64,000 nucleotides of DNA from Paulownia fortunei (lineage: Eukaryota > Streptophyta > Magnoliopsida > Lamiales > Paulowniaceae): positions 5,464,001-5,528,000 of the forward strand of contig CM033108.1 in assembly GCA_019321725.1 (NCBI GenBank). The letters are read 5' to 3'. Shown piece after piece: positions 26,541 to 38,610 of the stretch; within the stretch, counting starts at the first letter, position 1; the number at the start of each line of letters is the position of its first letter. Made by a program: the position numbers and the translations under genes. The notes under the pieces were generated by a model. That model saw only the letters and a program-made list of their open reading frames with translations. It was not told the DNA's origin and made no database searches.

Positions 26541-28120
26541 TTATCCTTTCACAGCCTTTTGAAGGACATACACGGTCTCAAATTGTTGCAACTGAAGGTA
26601 CCACTTTGCAAGTCTATCAAAAAGAACCGGCCTTAACATGACATACTTTAGTGGATTTGCTTTTGAGATAAGACGAACAATATGAGCCTGAAAATAATGT
26701 TTTAGCTTCTGGATTGCAAAGATGAGGGACAAGCATATCTTTTCAATTGGTGAGTAGTTCAACTCGTTTCATCATTCTACTCAAATAGTACAAGGAGTTC
26801 TCTTTCCCATCATTATTCTCTTGTGCTAGTAAAGCTCCAACAAAACGATCTTGAGCAGCAATATAAAGTATCAATGGGCGTCCAGGTACTGGTGTAACCA
26901 ACACATGAGGCTTCATCAAATAGACCTTTATACTTTTAACAGTGTTCCTACAAGACTCATCCCACTCAAACGAAATACCTTTCTTCATTATATGACTAAA
27001 TGGCTGGCATCAACCAACCAGATTTGAAATAAACCTTCGAAGATATGCTAATTTTCCTTGCAAACTTTTAAGTTTATGAATGTTACGAGGTTCATGCATC
27101 TTTAAAATTGCATCAATTTTTGCTTGTTTGATTTCTATCCCTCGATGATGAACAATAAACCTAAGCAATTTTCCAGACTTGATACCAAATGCACATTTCA
27201 GTGGGTTCATCTTGAGTTGATATTTTCTCAAGCGTTCAAAGGCTTTCCTTAGATCACGAAGATGATCTTCTCGCTTTTTGGACTTTATAACCACATTATC
27301 AACATAGCACTTGATATTTTTATGAAGTATATTAATAAAGATCTTCTGCATAGCCCTTTGATATGTAGCACCAACATTTTTCAATCCAAATGGCATCACT
27401 TTGTAGCAATATATACCTTTAGGGGTATGAAATGCTGTTAGTTCTTCATCCTTTGGTGCCATGTGTATTTGATTATATCCAGATGATCCATCCATAAAGG
27501 ATAATGCTTCATGTCATGTAGTAACATCGATCATGAGTTTGGTAATGGCAACAAAAAGTCATCTTTAGGACATGCACCATTTAGATCTTTGAAATCAACA
27601 TAAACTCGAATCTGACCATTCTTCTTTCTCACATGAACAATGCTAGAGATCTATGTGGAATACTTGACTTCTCAAATAAACCCAACTTCAATAAGTTTAT
27701 TCACTTCAACTTCAATTAATGGGACTAACTCAAGCCAAAATCGACGTTGAACTTGTTTGATAGGATGAGCTTCTTTCTTAAAAGACAAGTGATGGACTCC
27801 ACTTTTGGATCCAATCCAGGCATTTCTTTATATAACCACGCAAATACGTCTTTGAACTTATGTAGAAGTTCGATGTATGCTTTCTCTTCATCATTGGTAA
27901 ACAAAACACTGATATAGATTGGTCGAGGGTTATTAGCATCACCTAAATTAATCTCCTTTAATTCATCTATAGTGGCTTCAACACCTTTTTTAAGCTTAGG
28001 AGGAGCAGCCTCAGCATCATCTTCTTCGAATGGAACTTCTTCACTTAAAGTGATATGATTCATTGACACAATATTACCTTCTTCATGTTCAATCTCCTTG
28101 AAATCAACACATGTCCTCAT
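26541..28120 (-). pseudogene. Reverse transcriptase and first RNase H of the Tat-type element (broken)
   Basis: The RT fingers region VYVDFKDLNGACPKDDF lies at about 27,560-27,610. It is followed by a frameshift and a TGA near 27,510-27,530, then FMDGSSGYNQIHMAPKDE and PFGLKNVGATYQRAM. The active-site box reads CYVDN at about 27,305 where the family has YVDD. RNase H follows at 26,988-26,541 (FEWDESC, LSRMMKRVE, YSPIEKICL) in two frames. At the right end, 27,725-28,120 is the usual linker before RT (KFKDVFAWLYKEMPGLDP). The element is inactive. Confidence 0.85.
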
Positions 28121-28132
28121 TTGGCCATTATT

Positions 28133-29608
28133 TTATCTTATATGAACTATTTTCATGGCGTCATCCCTTTTCTCAATATAGCTGCCACTGATCGATTTGA
28201 AGATTTTCTTATGCAAGCGATCCTTAACATTTTGAGGAATTACATGATCGATGCCACTACTAATGTGATAAAAGAAAACCACACTTTCTCTATTATCTTC
28301 TTCATTGTCTTGGGTTCGTGTGAAAACAACAGTTTTCAATTTAACCTTTAAGACTTTATCGCACGATATGATCAAAGTAGTGCACCTTCTCATACGAGAT
28401 GGGATCAAACTTTGAAGTTTTTGAGTGGCTTGTGGCCTATCAACTTTTTTAAATGTCTTGACATCTTGGAGACACCCAATCTTCGATTGTTGGTTCTTTT
28501 ATACCTCGACTTTCTAAGCGGGCTAAGTCTATCAAAGACAGATACTCATTGCATTTTTTTTTTCATTTTCATCAAAGACATCATCTGTTGATGAAAATCC
28601 TTCCTCAGTTACATGATTACTGCTGGCTCTTTTGATAGCAATACGAATAGGATTTTATGGGACAAACCCAATGCCAGTTCGAGTACTTTGAATCGCATAC
28701 CTTTTTTCTTTTAACATCTTTTGGGTAGCGTTAAGCCCATTCGCTTGTTCGCTAGTAGCCTCAAGAGAGAGTTTTACCATAGTAGAATCTTCTTGTGGGT
28801 TGTATCTGGCTTTAACAAGAAGTTTGTAGGCTATCAGATCAAAATATTTTGCAGCTTGGAGTTCTAAACATTCTCTGTGTTCTTTTTCAGGTCCTTGAAT
28901 TGGCGAACAAATCCCTTAAGTGGCTGAGGAGATGACTTCTTTGCATCAAGTTTGGTTAATGGTAATACCAACTCTTTCAATGACTCAGTTCTACTGAGAG
29001 ATGATTCACCTTTTGAGTGACTTCCATCATAGTGAATTGGCAATGCCTCTTTGCTTTTGCCTCCAGATATGTGATTCAGCCTCAGTGAAAGGTTTATCAT
29101 CACCAAGCACTCTTTTCACCAATCTCTCTCGACAATAATTGAAGCACTGGTGCCTAATAGAAGGAACTACTCCATTTTCATGTAGCCAAGGACGACCAAG
29201 AAACATGTTATACGATGTTTTGGAATCTATGACATGAAATAGCACAGTTGATGCTATATCATCCATCAACAACTTCAATCTTATAATGTTGAGAGCCATT
29301 TGTCCCCATTGATTGAAACCTTGGATTATCAAGCGGCTATTTGCAAGTTCATCCATAGAAACTCCCAACTCTTTTATTGTACGCAAGGGCAAGATATTAA
29401 CTGCAATGCCTCCATCAATCAATATCCTATTTACTTTTTGCTCGCGAGTATAGTCAGTTACGAATAATGGCCTATTATAGGGTTTAGAACCAAGTAACAG
29501 GTTCTCATCAGTGAAGGTCATTGTTGAACCACAATCATCAGTGAGAGTATGAACCCCAATCCCAGAAAAACAGACTTCACTAGAGAAAATATTTTGATCA
29601 CTTATCAT
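28133..29608 (-). pseudogene. Aspartic protease and linker of the Tat-type element
   Basis: The protease segment contains ILIDGGIAVNILPLRTIKEL (DGG in place of DSG, usual in this clade), a typical following block (VLFHVIDSKTSYNMFLGRPW) and HENGVVPS. Downstream, near 28,400, IPSRMRRCT matches the linker seen before RT in Tat polyproteins. Several stops lie between 28,408 and 28,864. Confidence 0.7.
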
Positions 29609-29639
29609 GTTACATGAAACATCATTGCCATGATCAAGT

Positions 29640-31387
29640 TTTTGACCACCATTCTACCCAGGCACATTCTCCATTATGACATCAAGTGATCCAAATGCGA
29701 TGGTGACAAGATTGGTAGCCATATTATCTTTCTCAAGTGCGATCTTTTCTTGATGAGCCAACTGCATGACTTTGTCTTTGTATATAAAACAATCATGAAT
29801 TGGATTCCCCACCAAATGATGGTATTTGCAGTATTTTGGATCATCGATTCACCCAGCCTCTTCAGGTCGCTTCATTTTAGGTAATTCAATGAGGTTCGCA
29901 TTAAGCAAGTCATTGAATATTTCAGAGACATCAGAATCTAGAAAGGGGCATTGCTTTGCTTGCATCTCTTTTAAAGTCAACTTTTTTTGCCTCATTTCTT
30001 AAGAGATGTCTTTCCTTTCACCACTTTTGTTATTTATATTTCCTCTTAATTTGATGGACGTTATATTAATTGCCATGGATTCTTTGTTTGGAGCTTTGGA
30101 AAAAGGCTTGCCCCTTTTCTTTGCTTCTTGCCTTTCTTTAGACTTGTGAGCTTCTTGTATGGGTGGCCCTTCAACTCCACTTACAGTCATACTCAACTCC
30201 ATATCATAGGCCCGAGTAGCTAATTCTTCAAAGGTCTTAGGTTGGATTCCTTGAATGATGTATCAAAGGCCCTAATGCATTCATTTAATGCACATCTAAA
30301 TAGCCGAAACCTCTGACAATCGATCTTTACAATTAAGGTTTATATTTCTCCAATGATTAATGTAGTCGATGACAGACTCTTCTTTCCATTGGCGTGAATT
30401 TATGAGTTCAATCATGCTCATTATTCATCGGGTACTATAGAATCAGTTAAGAAACTCTTGTTCCAATTGCTCCTAATTGTTAATTGAGTTTGCTTCCAAA
30501 TCAGTGTACCAATCAAACACATTTTCTTTCAATGATTAGACAAATTGCTTGACCAGGTAGTCTTCATATGTTCAAGCATTATTGCATGTCTCAATGAAAT
30601 GAGCCACGTGTTGCTTTGGGTTGCCTTTGCCATCAAATTGTTGAAATTTTAGGGATTGGTAGCCAACTGACATCTTTAAATTATCAATCATTTGGGTGTA
30701 TGGTTTGGCATAAGTCAAATATGATTTAAAACTTTAATCGAACTTGTCTTTGATAGTACCCATTATAAATTCATTTAGTTGGTCAGCAGGAATCAACCCA
30801 TCAGATGAAACTTGCAACTCTTTAAAAGACTTCTCTCTTTCACTTGGTTGTTGCTTCATGGATATCTCAGCTTCGTCATGAGCTTCAACTTGTTTACCTA
30901 TGATGCGACTAGTATCAACATTGTCTACTTTGTTCATCAGCTTTGTAATTTAAGAGTCTTGTTCTTGAACATGTTTCATGAGTCCCTCAATAGCCTTTGT
31001 TAAACTTGCAATTTGCTCTTTCAGAGTTGTAGTATTTGTCACCATGACGGGCGCCATGTTCGATGTAAATGAGTAACTTGATACTGAACGAGGAGTGGAT
31101 GATGCAAATTTATTCTTCAGGTCCCTATCATCTTCATTGGTGTCGACAAGATATGGTAAGTCCTCAACAATTTCGCGCAAATGAGTCATCTGAGAAGATG
31201 GTTGCAATCTTTTGGACATACTTCTTGTGATGACACTAAAACTTTCACTTGTAGCATTTGAAGAATTTGAAGAATTTGAAGTAGCAATCTTTTCTACTGT
31301 GATCTTGCAACTATTGTGATACTTTAAAACTTTTGATGAAGAGAAAAAATGAGAGGTAGAGATTGTTCCACTGGGCGTGCTAGAAAT
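29640..31387 (-). pseudogene. gag region of the Tat-type element (fragmented)
   Basis: The N-terminal part (about 31,330-30,950) holds SVITRSMSKRLQPSSQM and a Leu-rich helix (LKEQIASLTKAIEGLMKHV). Middle segments at 30,937-30,734 and 30,202-29,999 (Lys/Glu-rich, [19 protein letters not shown]) are followed by a Cys/His cluster of the form KYCKYHHLVGNPIHDC near 29,830. Stops separate the pieces. The assignment rests mainly on position and the Cys/His block. Confidence 0.6.
31365..31382 (-). other. Candidate primer-binding site of the Tat-type element
   Basis: On the minus strand, TAGCACGCCCAGTGGAAC lies 5 nt inside the 5' LTR end. It resembles the TGGCACGCCCAGTGGGAC-type primer sites, thought to pair with tRNA-Arg, that are common in Tat/Ogre elements. 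The tRNA assignment is from memory and uncertain. Confidence 0.5.
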
Positions 31388-32266
31388 TTGTAACACAAAT
31401 TTCGTTGTCTGTAAAATTAACAAACAAGAAAAAATGTACAAATTGAGTTTTATTGAATTGAAATAATAAAATGGTTACAATCTCTAACTAATTCCTCTGA
31501 TTTTTCTCTTCAAACACAATATCTTTTGGATTTGAAATTTTGGAGGTAGAATCACTGATTTGATCTCCTCCAAATTGATTTCGTCATTTAATAACGTTAA
31601 TTTGAGGGTTTAACACCTTGATTTCAAATTAAACGTTACAACTTCAAGAACGTTGACTTGATGAATTTGGTAACTTGTTGATAGAAGTGACCATTTGATC
31701 TCCTTCAATGTTGATTGGACTTCCAATAACATTAGTTCAGGAGTTTAACAACTTAATCTTGAATAAAACGTTATCACTTGAGTAGACTCTGGTATGAACG
31801 CCTTGAATTTCGCACTTAATCTCCAACTTGATCTCTTTAAGTTGAGAGAATTCCTCTAACACCTTTCTTACTTGGATTTTTTATTCACAACTTGTGTTTT
31901 TTTATTGGAGATGACCGTTATTTATACTTGTAGGATATGAGTTCCTGCCATAATTATTTGATGAAGTGACGCAATTTGATTGGTCATTCACGATTCAATT
32001 AATATTTACCGCCTTAATCACAAGATGTGATTTAAAATACCAAAACATTGATAGATATAATTTTGATTGCCAAGAATTGAGATTTGACACTTGGCAATAT
32101 TTGATTGATCGAAAATATATACTAAAATATCAATTGATTTACTGTTTACTTTAGGAATTAAATTTGATTAAATTTCTAAAATATAAATAAAAATATAAGA
32201 TTAATATTTAATATATTATTTTACACATGTCATCATTTAATTGATGATAAAATTTATTTGTCTACA
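31388..32266 (-). repeat. 5' LTR of the Tat-type element
   Basis: 879 bp, TGTAACAC...TCTACA, partner of 18,591-19,504. It adjoins gag and the primer-site candidate, which fixes the element orientation as minus. Confidence 0.85.
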
Positions 32267-32775
32267 GTACCTAAGAACACGCTTAATATCAGTGTCTGCG
32301 TGGCTTTTTAATAATGCCAAAGTTTGTATTATCAAGTGAATTCAACCAATAAGATAACATTTTCGTTTTAGTCCTGGACCTTAGAACATTTAAGTCAACA
32401 CCATACAACCTCCCAATATGTGTCACCCTATGGATAAAATGGTAATAATATTTTTTTTTTTTCAAAAGGCCATATTTTCTTTTTTTTTTTATGACGTCTT
32501 TAGTTCGTATAAAAAAATAAATTTTATATAGTTAGTAGTGAACCAATTACTTTCACTAAATACTCATTGCAAATTTATTGGTCCGTCATAATCACGTCCA
32601 AGGGTCAATAATATAAAAACACCATATCAACAAAATATTTATCAAAACACAATTATGCAAAAATAGAACTCATTTTATTGACATTTGAAAGCATATTATA
32701 ATAGCTTGTATACAATGGTTGGAGAATGACGATTCAATAACTAGCTTTAACAACCCATTTTCCTTTATAATATGC
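32267..32775. other. AT-rich spacer
   Basis: No gene or clear repeat is visible between the Tat LTR and the chromodomain relic. Confidence 0.4.
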
Positions 32776-33260
32776 TTAAGAAGGAAAACACTTGTGACAC
32801 CAGTATAGATTGAAAACTTGAAGAACGCGACTAACTGGTGCACAACTATTTACGAAAAATAAAATACAAGGCATACACTTATAGAATCCACATAATGTGT
32901 ATAAACTCTTTGTGAAGTTCAATATCCATTGGGAAAGGATGGTGCCAGACAGCCAGACAATCCTGTGTCCGTGTGGCACGCTAAGTGGGCCTAGTGGGAG
33001 GCGACCCTTGAGGTAGGATGGTGACATCCTCGGAGCCAGTGAAACATGATACACTTCAATTAGGGGTGTGAATGCATTGAGGTTCGTCACCCGTTCCCAA
33101 GTGTTCTCCTCGTCGTTGCATCCTCTCCATTTCACCAAGTACTCATCATGGTCTTCTTTGTTGTGATTGTGACTCGATTATTCAGAATAACTTCAGCCAC
33201 CTTTTTCTCGATTTTCCTCAATTCTAACTATGTGGTCCAACTAGTTCCAAGAGGCGTCTT
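32776..33260 (-). pseudogene. Chromodomain fragment of a chromovirus-type Ty3/gypsy element
   Basis: The minus strand reads HDEYLVKWRGCNDEENTWE around 33,150-33,085 across a frame break at about 33,138. This is the aromatic and acidic core of a retroelement chromodomain found at the integrase C-terminus. Upstream, near 33,200, KKVAEVILNNRV is the usual lead-in. No integrase, RT or LTR is recognised next to it, so it is an isolated relic. A host chromodomain gene is unlikely because no exons adjoin. Confidence 0.65.
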
Positions 33261-34480
33261 TCTTATTTGCATAATATCATATAAGTTGGCTTATATATAG
33301 GACACTGTGGATTTTAACTAGGGAGGCAACTTAACTTTTATAGGCTACCTTCCCAATGCATTTAAAAATAAACAACGATCCAATTTTTTTTTTGCGTTAT
33401 TTGATGATCAATGATTTTAAAACCAAAATGAATCGATAGATTTGACCGATTACAATACCAGTTCGGTTTAATATTTAAAATGGGTGGTCAAAAACCCATT
33501 GCCACCCAGCTAAAATCGAAAAATGTAACAACCCAACAACTGTTTTGAACTTAATTTTAAAGTAATTTTTTTAATTGTATCATTCACAAAAATTAGAAAA
33601 AAAAAATAAACAAAAAAACTAAACCCACAGAAACACAGAGAAGACATTTTTCCCTTCATCCAACTTCAGGGCATGATAGTGAGGCATGGGCTTGAAGGGG
33701 GATTGTGCCTAAAAAGATAAGTATTAGCTTTGTTGTCCAGCTTACCTTTCTTCTTTTCCTTTGCCCCAAAATGAAGCAATTGTGGCCAAAATAGATTGGG
33801 TTTAAGAGGTTAATTATGATGGTGTGGTAGATGGTATTAGCAGAGGAAGAATATGAAAATTTGGAGATAAATGAGAAAATATTTAAGATAAGAAAGACAA
33901 AAAAAATTGGCAAAGAAGTTGGCTTGCCAATAATGGTGGCTGGAATTGGAAATGAGGGTTTGCTTGCCAGAGGATTAAATTAAAGGACTTGGGTTGGATT
34001 GTGAGCTTTAAATCCCCCCCTCCCTTAAAAAAAAAGAAAGTAATTTAGTATGAAAATGTTGCCTTCTAACGTCTGTGGAGAAATGAGATTACATAGGTTT
34101 TAGTCCAAGTCCAAGAAATATTTTAAGGCTCAAAAGCTTTCAATTATAGTCGACTCCATGAAATATTCATGGATTTTTTAGTTTTGCATTATTGGGATCT
34201 TCACCAATTATTACAAATATATAAGATTATTGTTCAATTATGTTCCGGACTTTTTATTTATTTTTTATTTTTATTTGTTAGTTTTATCATCTTAATACTT
34301 GTCTTTAATTTTGATATGTATATTTATATATTTATACTGGTCAACAATTTTTTTCAAAATGGTTCAATGGATTGGACAATTGACCCCATTACTCAATTAA
34401 TTATCCAGTTTAATTTTTGGTTCGAGTTTAAAAATATTGCCAAAGATCTCTCCTCCTCGATTCCTTAGAAAATGGGAAAT
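33261..34480. other. Gene-free spacer
   Basis: AT-rich DNA with poly-C/poly-A patches near 34,013-34,035. A minus-strand frame at 33,656-33,913 and a hydrophobic plus frame at 34,169-34,468 have no family resemblance and look like chance frames in AT-rich DNA. Confidence 0.4.
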
Positions 34481-35640
34481 CAAGGACGTTGTAGTAGATA
34501 TTTTCAGATCACAAGAATAAAGCACAAAGCAAAACAAAAGACCAAACCAAAGTAAAATTTTTTTGACTAAATTACATGACTAGACCAGAGCAGAAAAGAA
34601 GACTAGATTAGATGATCGAGCATGGTAGAAGTTTTAAATTTGAGTTTATTCATAAGCAACTAAGGAATATGCTTCTACGGCACATCAACAAAAGTCTAAG
34701 ACCAAAATAAAGGTGTTTAATTGGGCTAGACTTCAGCATAGTACACGCATATGAAGATTATCATGAAGCAATACTTACATTGTTAATAATACTAATGAGC
34801 ATCACAAAATCCAAGAAAAATAGATAAAATTATCCAAGAAAGGACAACTACTACTAGTAAAAGGATGAATAACTAAAATGCGCACTACAAGACATGTACA
34901 AAGGCCAAGTTGTAAATGGACAAAGGCATTTAAAGTAATGGTTGCAACGGGTGAATATTTTTTTGTCCTATAAATAGCAGCTGAAGATGAACCTAAAAAT
35001 ACATGCTATTATGAGAGATCAACATCACAACAAATTCCTAAGTCATAGATCAATCCTTTACACTCAACACAACTAATGTTTTAGCAATCAACAATTAGCT
35101 TAGTATTTATACACCATTAGAGGTGTATTGAGTCTTTTGTACGCTAACACTTTAGAAGTCGACTCTTGTATATTGTGACTTAGCTTTATCAACCCAGTCT
35201 TGTAGACTGACTGAGAGGAATGGTGGCTTGAGTTTGTGTAACTGAACTATTAACTAGAGGTATGAATTTTGAAAACAATATATATGAATATCTAGTGAAT
35301 TCCTCCAGGGGTCTCAGAAGAGTAGACATAAAAAAATTAATCCTTCCTTCGAACTACTATAAAAATTCTCTGTTTTACACTTTTGGAATTTATTTTTTTA
35401 GTTAGCTTACTTATCTATTGCATTTTATGTCTTTTAGTTTTACAAATTTTTTCCAAAATTAATAGTATTTCAATAGCAAGTCAATAATATGTTCTCACTT
35501 TAATTTTATCATGTGTGTCTATTGTGAACTCTCTAAAACTTAACACAATTAATTTTTTCTTCAAAATTATCAAGTGAGTAATTGTTCTTTTAATCAAAAC
35601 AGACAATTCAGGAAACCAAAAAATTGTACAAGTTAGTTAA
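34481..35640 (+). mobile_element. Possible LTR-like relic with TATA box
   Basis: A good TATA box (CCTATAAATAGCAG, TATA at 34,969) is followed by about 400 bp of low-coding sequence. This ends in a block (GGTCTCAGAAGAGTAGACAT, about 35,312) resembling the 3' part of many plant LTRs. I found no partner repeat, no gag/pol and no coding sequence, so the class is undecided. Confidence 0.25.
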
Positions 35641-35699
35641 TTTTTTTGAAAGTTGTATTTACCCCTTTCTCTTATATAGTCTTCATATCAGGTGATACA

Positions 35700-36030
35700 A
35701 TTTTCCTTGGGCACAGACTCATAAACTGTGCCCTTGAAGCATCCATGGGCGCAACTCATGGCTATAAAGAAGCCTGTTGCATTATGGATATCTTGCACCT
35801 AAACAAGATAATGTTTGAGATAGATGATCTTATGGTTATCTCAATGATTCTGAACCGCAACAATCAACTTCACTGGAGTTCTAAATTTCGAGAATTTGAG
35901 TGAAATACTTCTGAACGACGGCTAAACATTATCCTAAAAATTGTAATGAACCGGCCCATAACCTTGCCAAGTGGGCCTCTGTTTCCAACAAGGTTGCACT
36001 AGTTTCTTTTGACTTTCTACCAAGGATAAT
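35700..36030 (+). pseudogene. RNase H fragment of a LINE-type retrotransposon (C-terminal part)
   Basis: Reads NCALEASMGATHGYKEAC, then LHLNKIMFEIDDLMVISMIL, and after a frameshift near 35,905 NRPAHNLAKWASVSNKV. These are the alpha-helix, acidic DxxxV and H-x-L-A-K blocks of the plant RVT_3/RNase H family. The frame is broken by a stop and a shift. The N-terminal part is absent. Confidence 0.65.
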
Positions 36031-36987
36031 CCCTTTTCAACTCCATTAAATTTTAAAATTAGTATAAATTTTATATATAAATTTATTAAAATTTAAAATT
36101 TTATTCTTTAAAAAGTTAAAAGTGTATCTTTGTTTATTGCATTTAAAACAAATCCCTCTCCCAATTTAAGTTTCTAACTCCGTTCCCATCCCCAGTTTAA
36201 GTTTCTAACTCCGTCCTGCTGTCATATGATGTATTTTGTGAAGTACGTAAACCACCTACTAACTTTTGTACTCCGTTTAATTCTCTTTATACATAGTTTT
36301 AATTCATTGAAAAAAAAGCCATATATATCTTGCACATAGTAATAGATTCATTTCTATTTAGTCCTCTTTTTTTGTTTTTTTTAGTGAAATGATTCTTATA
36401 TGTTATTTAACATCATTGATGTATGAGGAACTTGGAATACATACGACTTCGTGCAAGAATTGAATTGAGGATTTTCTTAGGCCTAAACCAAGATCAAATA
36501 ATTATTCATATACGAGCGTGTTCACAATTTTTGCAAAGTATTTACCAAATAGAAGTTCAGATATTTGAGCTGGGGTTAAAGAATTAATACACCATAAATT
36601 GCGTATATTAAATACTAACATATGTTTATCTAAAATAATTAGAATTCGTTCGTGCAACATGGTTATTACAAGACAGTAAGTCCAAGTTCTTAACTCATAT
36701 CTCACATATGTATCCGTCGTAATCTATTTTTTTTTTTTTTAACTGCCAACTGTTTTTAATAAATCATATAAAAAGTGACCAAATTTAATTGGGCCATTTT
36801 CGAACTGGAACTCGGGTCTAGAGTTAATAGCAGAAAATTGTTAAGGTTTTGTGTAAAAATACCCTCTTAATATTGAACAATCTATAGAATGTTGTGGCCC
36901 AACAACAGCACCAGCCCAAGCGACTTCTGCTCATATTTCAGTGTTCCATTTTCTTACTTTTATGCTTGAGTTTCTTTTTGGACATTG
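36031..36987. other. Gene-free spacer
   Basis: AT-rich DNA with a short imperfect repeat near 36,165-36,215 (TTTAAGTTTCTAACTCCGT twice). No gene is recognised. Confidence 0.45.
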
Positions 36988-38610
36988 GACTTTTTTTCAT
37001 ATTTGTATTTTTTGACCCTCTTGAACTACATATTTTTAAAATTCCCATGGATTCCAAATATTTAAAAATAAAACTCAATTAGTTACTTTCATTTCATTTA
37101 TGATCTCTTAAACAACATTTGAAATTTGAAGTCAATGGAGCTAAGAGCTCGTTTGATTGAGGTAAAAAGTGACTGATTAAGATAAATTTATTTGTTTGGT
37201 TTGAAAGAATAATTGAAAGGGAAGTAAAATAGGAGATATATGACACTCCTTCGGAACCGTTCCCTTTTTTTTTTCTTTTCTGTTTTGGGTCCAAAGTTAG
37301 TTAGAAAATGAAAGTCTAAGGTTCAAAAGATATAAAAAAATTTAAGTTTATTTTTATTTACAATTTTATTCATGAATATACCTTCAGTCCAATACTATTT
37401 TATTGTATTTACCTTTTATCTTACGTTAAAATAAATCATTTATATGATTATATTGTCCTTCTAGGGGCGGCATTCCTATAAATAAAATAAAATAAAATAA
37501 TGTCACTTACTAGTTAAACTATTGCCGAAAAATTTCTCGAGTTTAATTTACACCAGTTGATTATAAGTTAATGTAAAATTATTAATAGTTTATTTATTCG
37601 CTATCTGACACAAAAAAATAAATAAAAAACAAGTAAATTGGTAAAATAAAAAAATTCATCTTTCCTTCCCACTTTATTTTTATTATACCAAATAATGAGA
37701 AGTATTTGAGTTTTACTTCCTTTGAATCATACCAAACAACGTATAGCGAAAATAATATATAAAGCAAGTTTCACTTCTAATTAAATCTCTCTATTTTATC
37801 TTATATATTATATTAGAGCTTATGGTTACATATTCAAATTCAAATTGGACTTTGGAGGAGTAGAACAGTTGACTGACATGGAATAAACAAAAACAATTAC
37901 GTGTTTTTTGAAAATAAGTGATGGTATATTTTATTTACGACCAATAAATGTTTAATTGTAGTCCAATTAAATTTACATATCCAAATCACATTAAAAATTC
38001 ATACGATTAATGTCACATTTAAATAGGTATATTTCTTTTTTTTCATTTGTCAGGTATGTACTTTCGAACTTTACTGGCTTAATTATCGGAGAGATTTTCT
38101 TGAAACAAATCCAAGACCCTCTTTTAATCGTGTGGTACAATGAAATTTTAAAATTTTATAAAATATAGAAATCACGACATTCTTATTAAATATATAGGAA
38201 TCAGTTTCGATTATAAAATTTAAGATGTTGATAACCATGATTTTTGCTCTGTATTTTGATTTTTCTAATATTTCTTACATATTATTCGATTTGAAAATGG
38301 AACAATTTTGTCATGAACCCAGTTCTATCAATCCACATACACTGCGAAAATTAAGTTAAACAGAAGATTGAGTAATTTGAAGCATTTCAGATCTTGTACC
38401 TTGTCATGGAAAGCGATACATATATGTAAAGTTCAGCAATTAATTATATGTTCCAAAAATATACTTATTTCATCGATATCTCTATTAAACTTTTTAATAA
38501 ACTGAGGTTAAAAATAAAAAAAAAGAATTACACTTGAAAGAAAACTAGGCACTTGTTTTCTATTCTTACAATTTTCTTTTTCTTTCTTAGATTGCCACTT
38601 ATAATAAATG

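Larger units (their letters stand above)
18591..32266 (-). mobile_element. Decayed Tat/Ogre-type Ty3/gypsy LTR retrotransposon, 13.7 kb
   Basis: Two long direct repeats (18,591-19,504 and 31,388-32,266), both starting TGTAACAC and ending TACA, flank an 11.9-kb interior. The minus-strand order is gag, protease, RT, RNase H, second archaeal-type RNase H and integrase; the second RNase H is the signature of the Tat clade. A primer-site candidate adjoins the right LTR, and a purine-rich tract (GAAGGAGCATT on the minus strand) adjoins the left LTR. Stops and frameshifts run through pol, and the LTRs differ by point changes and indels, so it is an old, inactive insertion. I see no perfect target duplication; GTAC lies near both ends. 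Confidence 0.85.

Noticed and set aside
34900..35400. Endogenous pararetrovirus promoter
   Set aside because: There is a TATA box but no viral coding sequence or tRNA-Met primer site nearby. An LTR relic is simpler.
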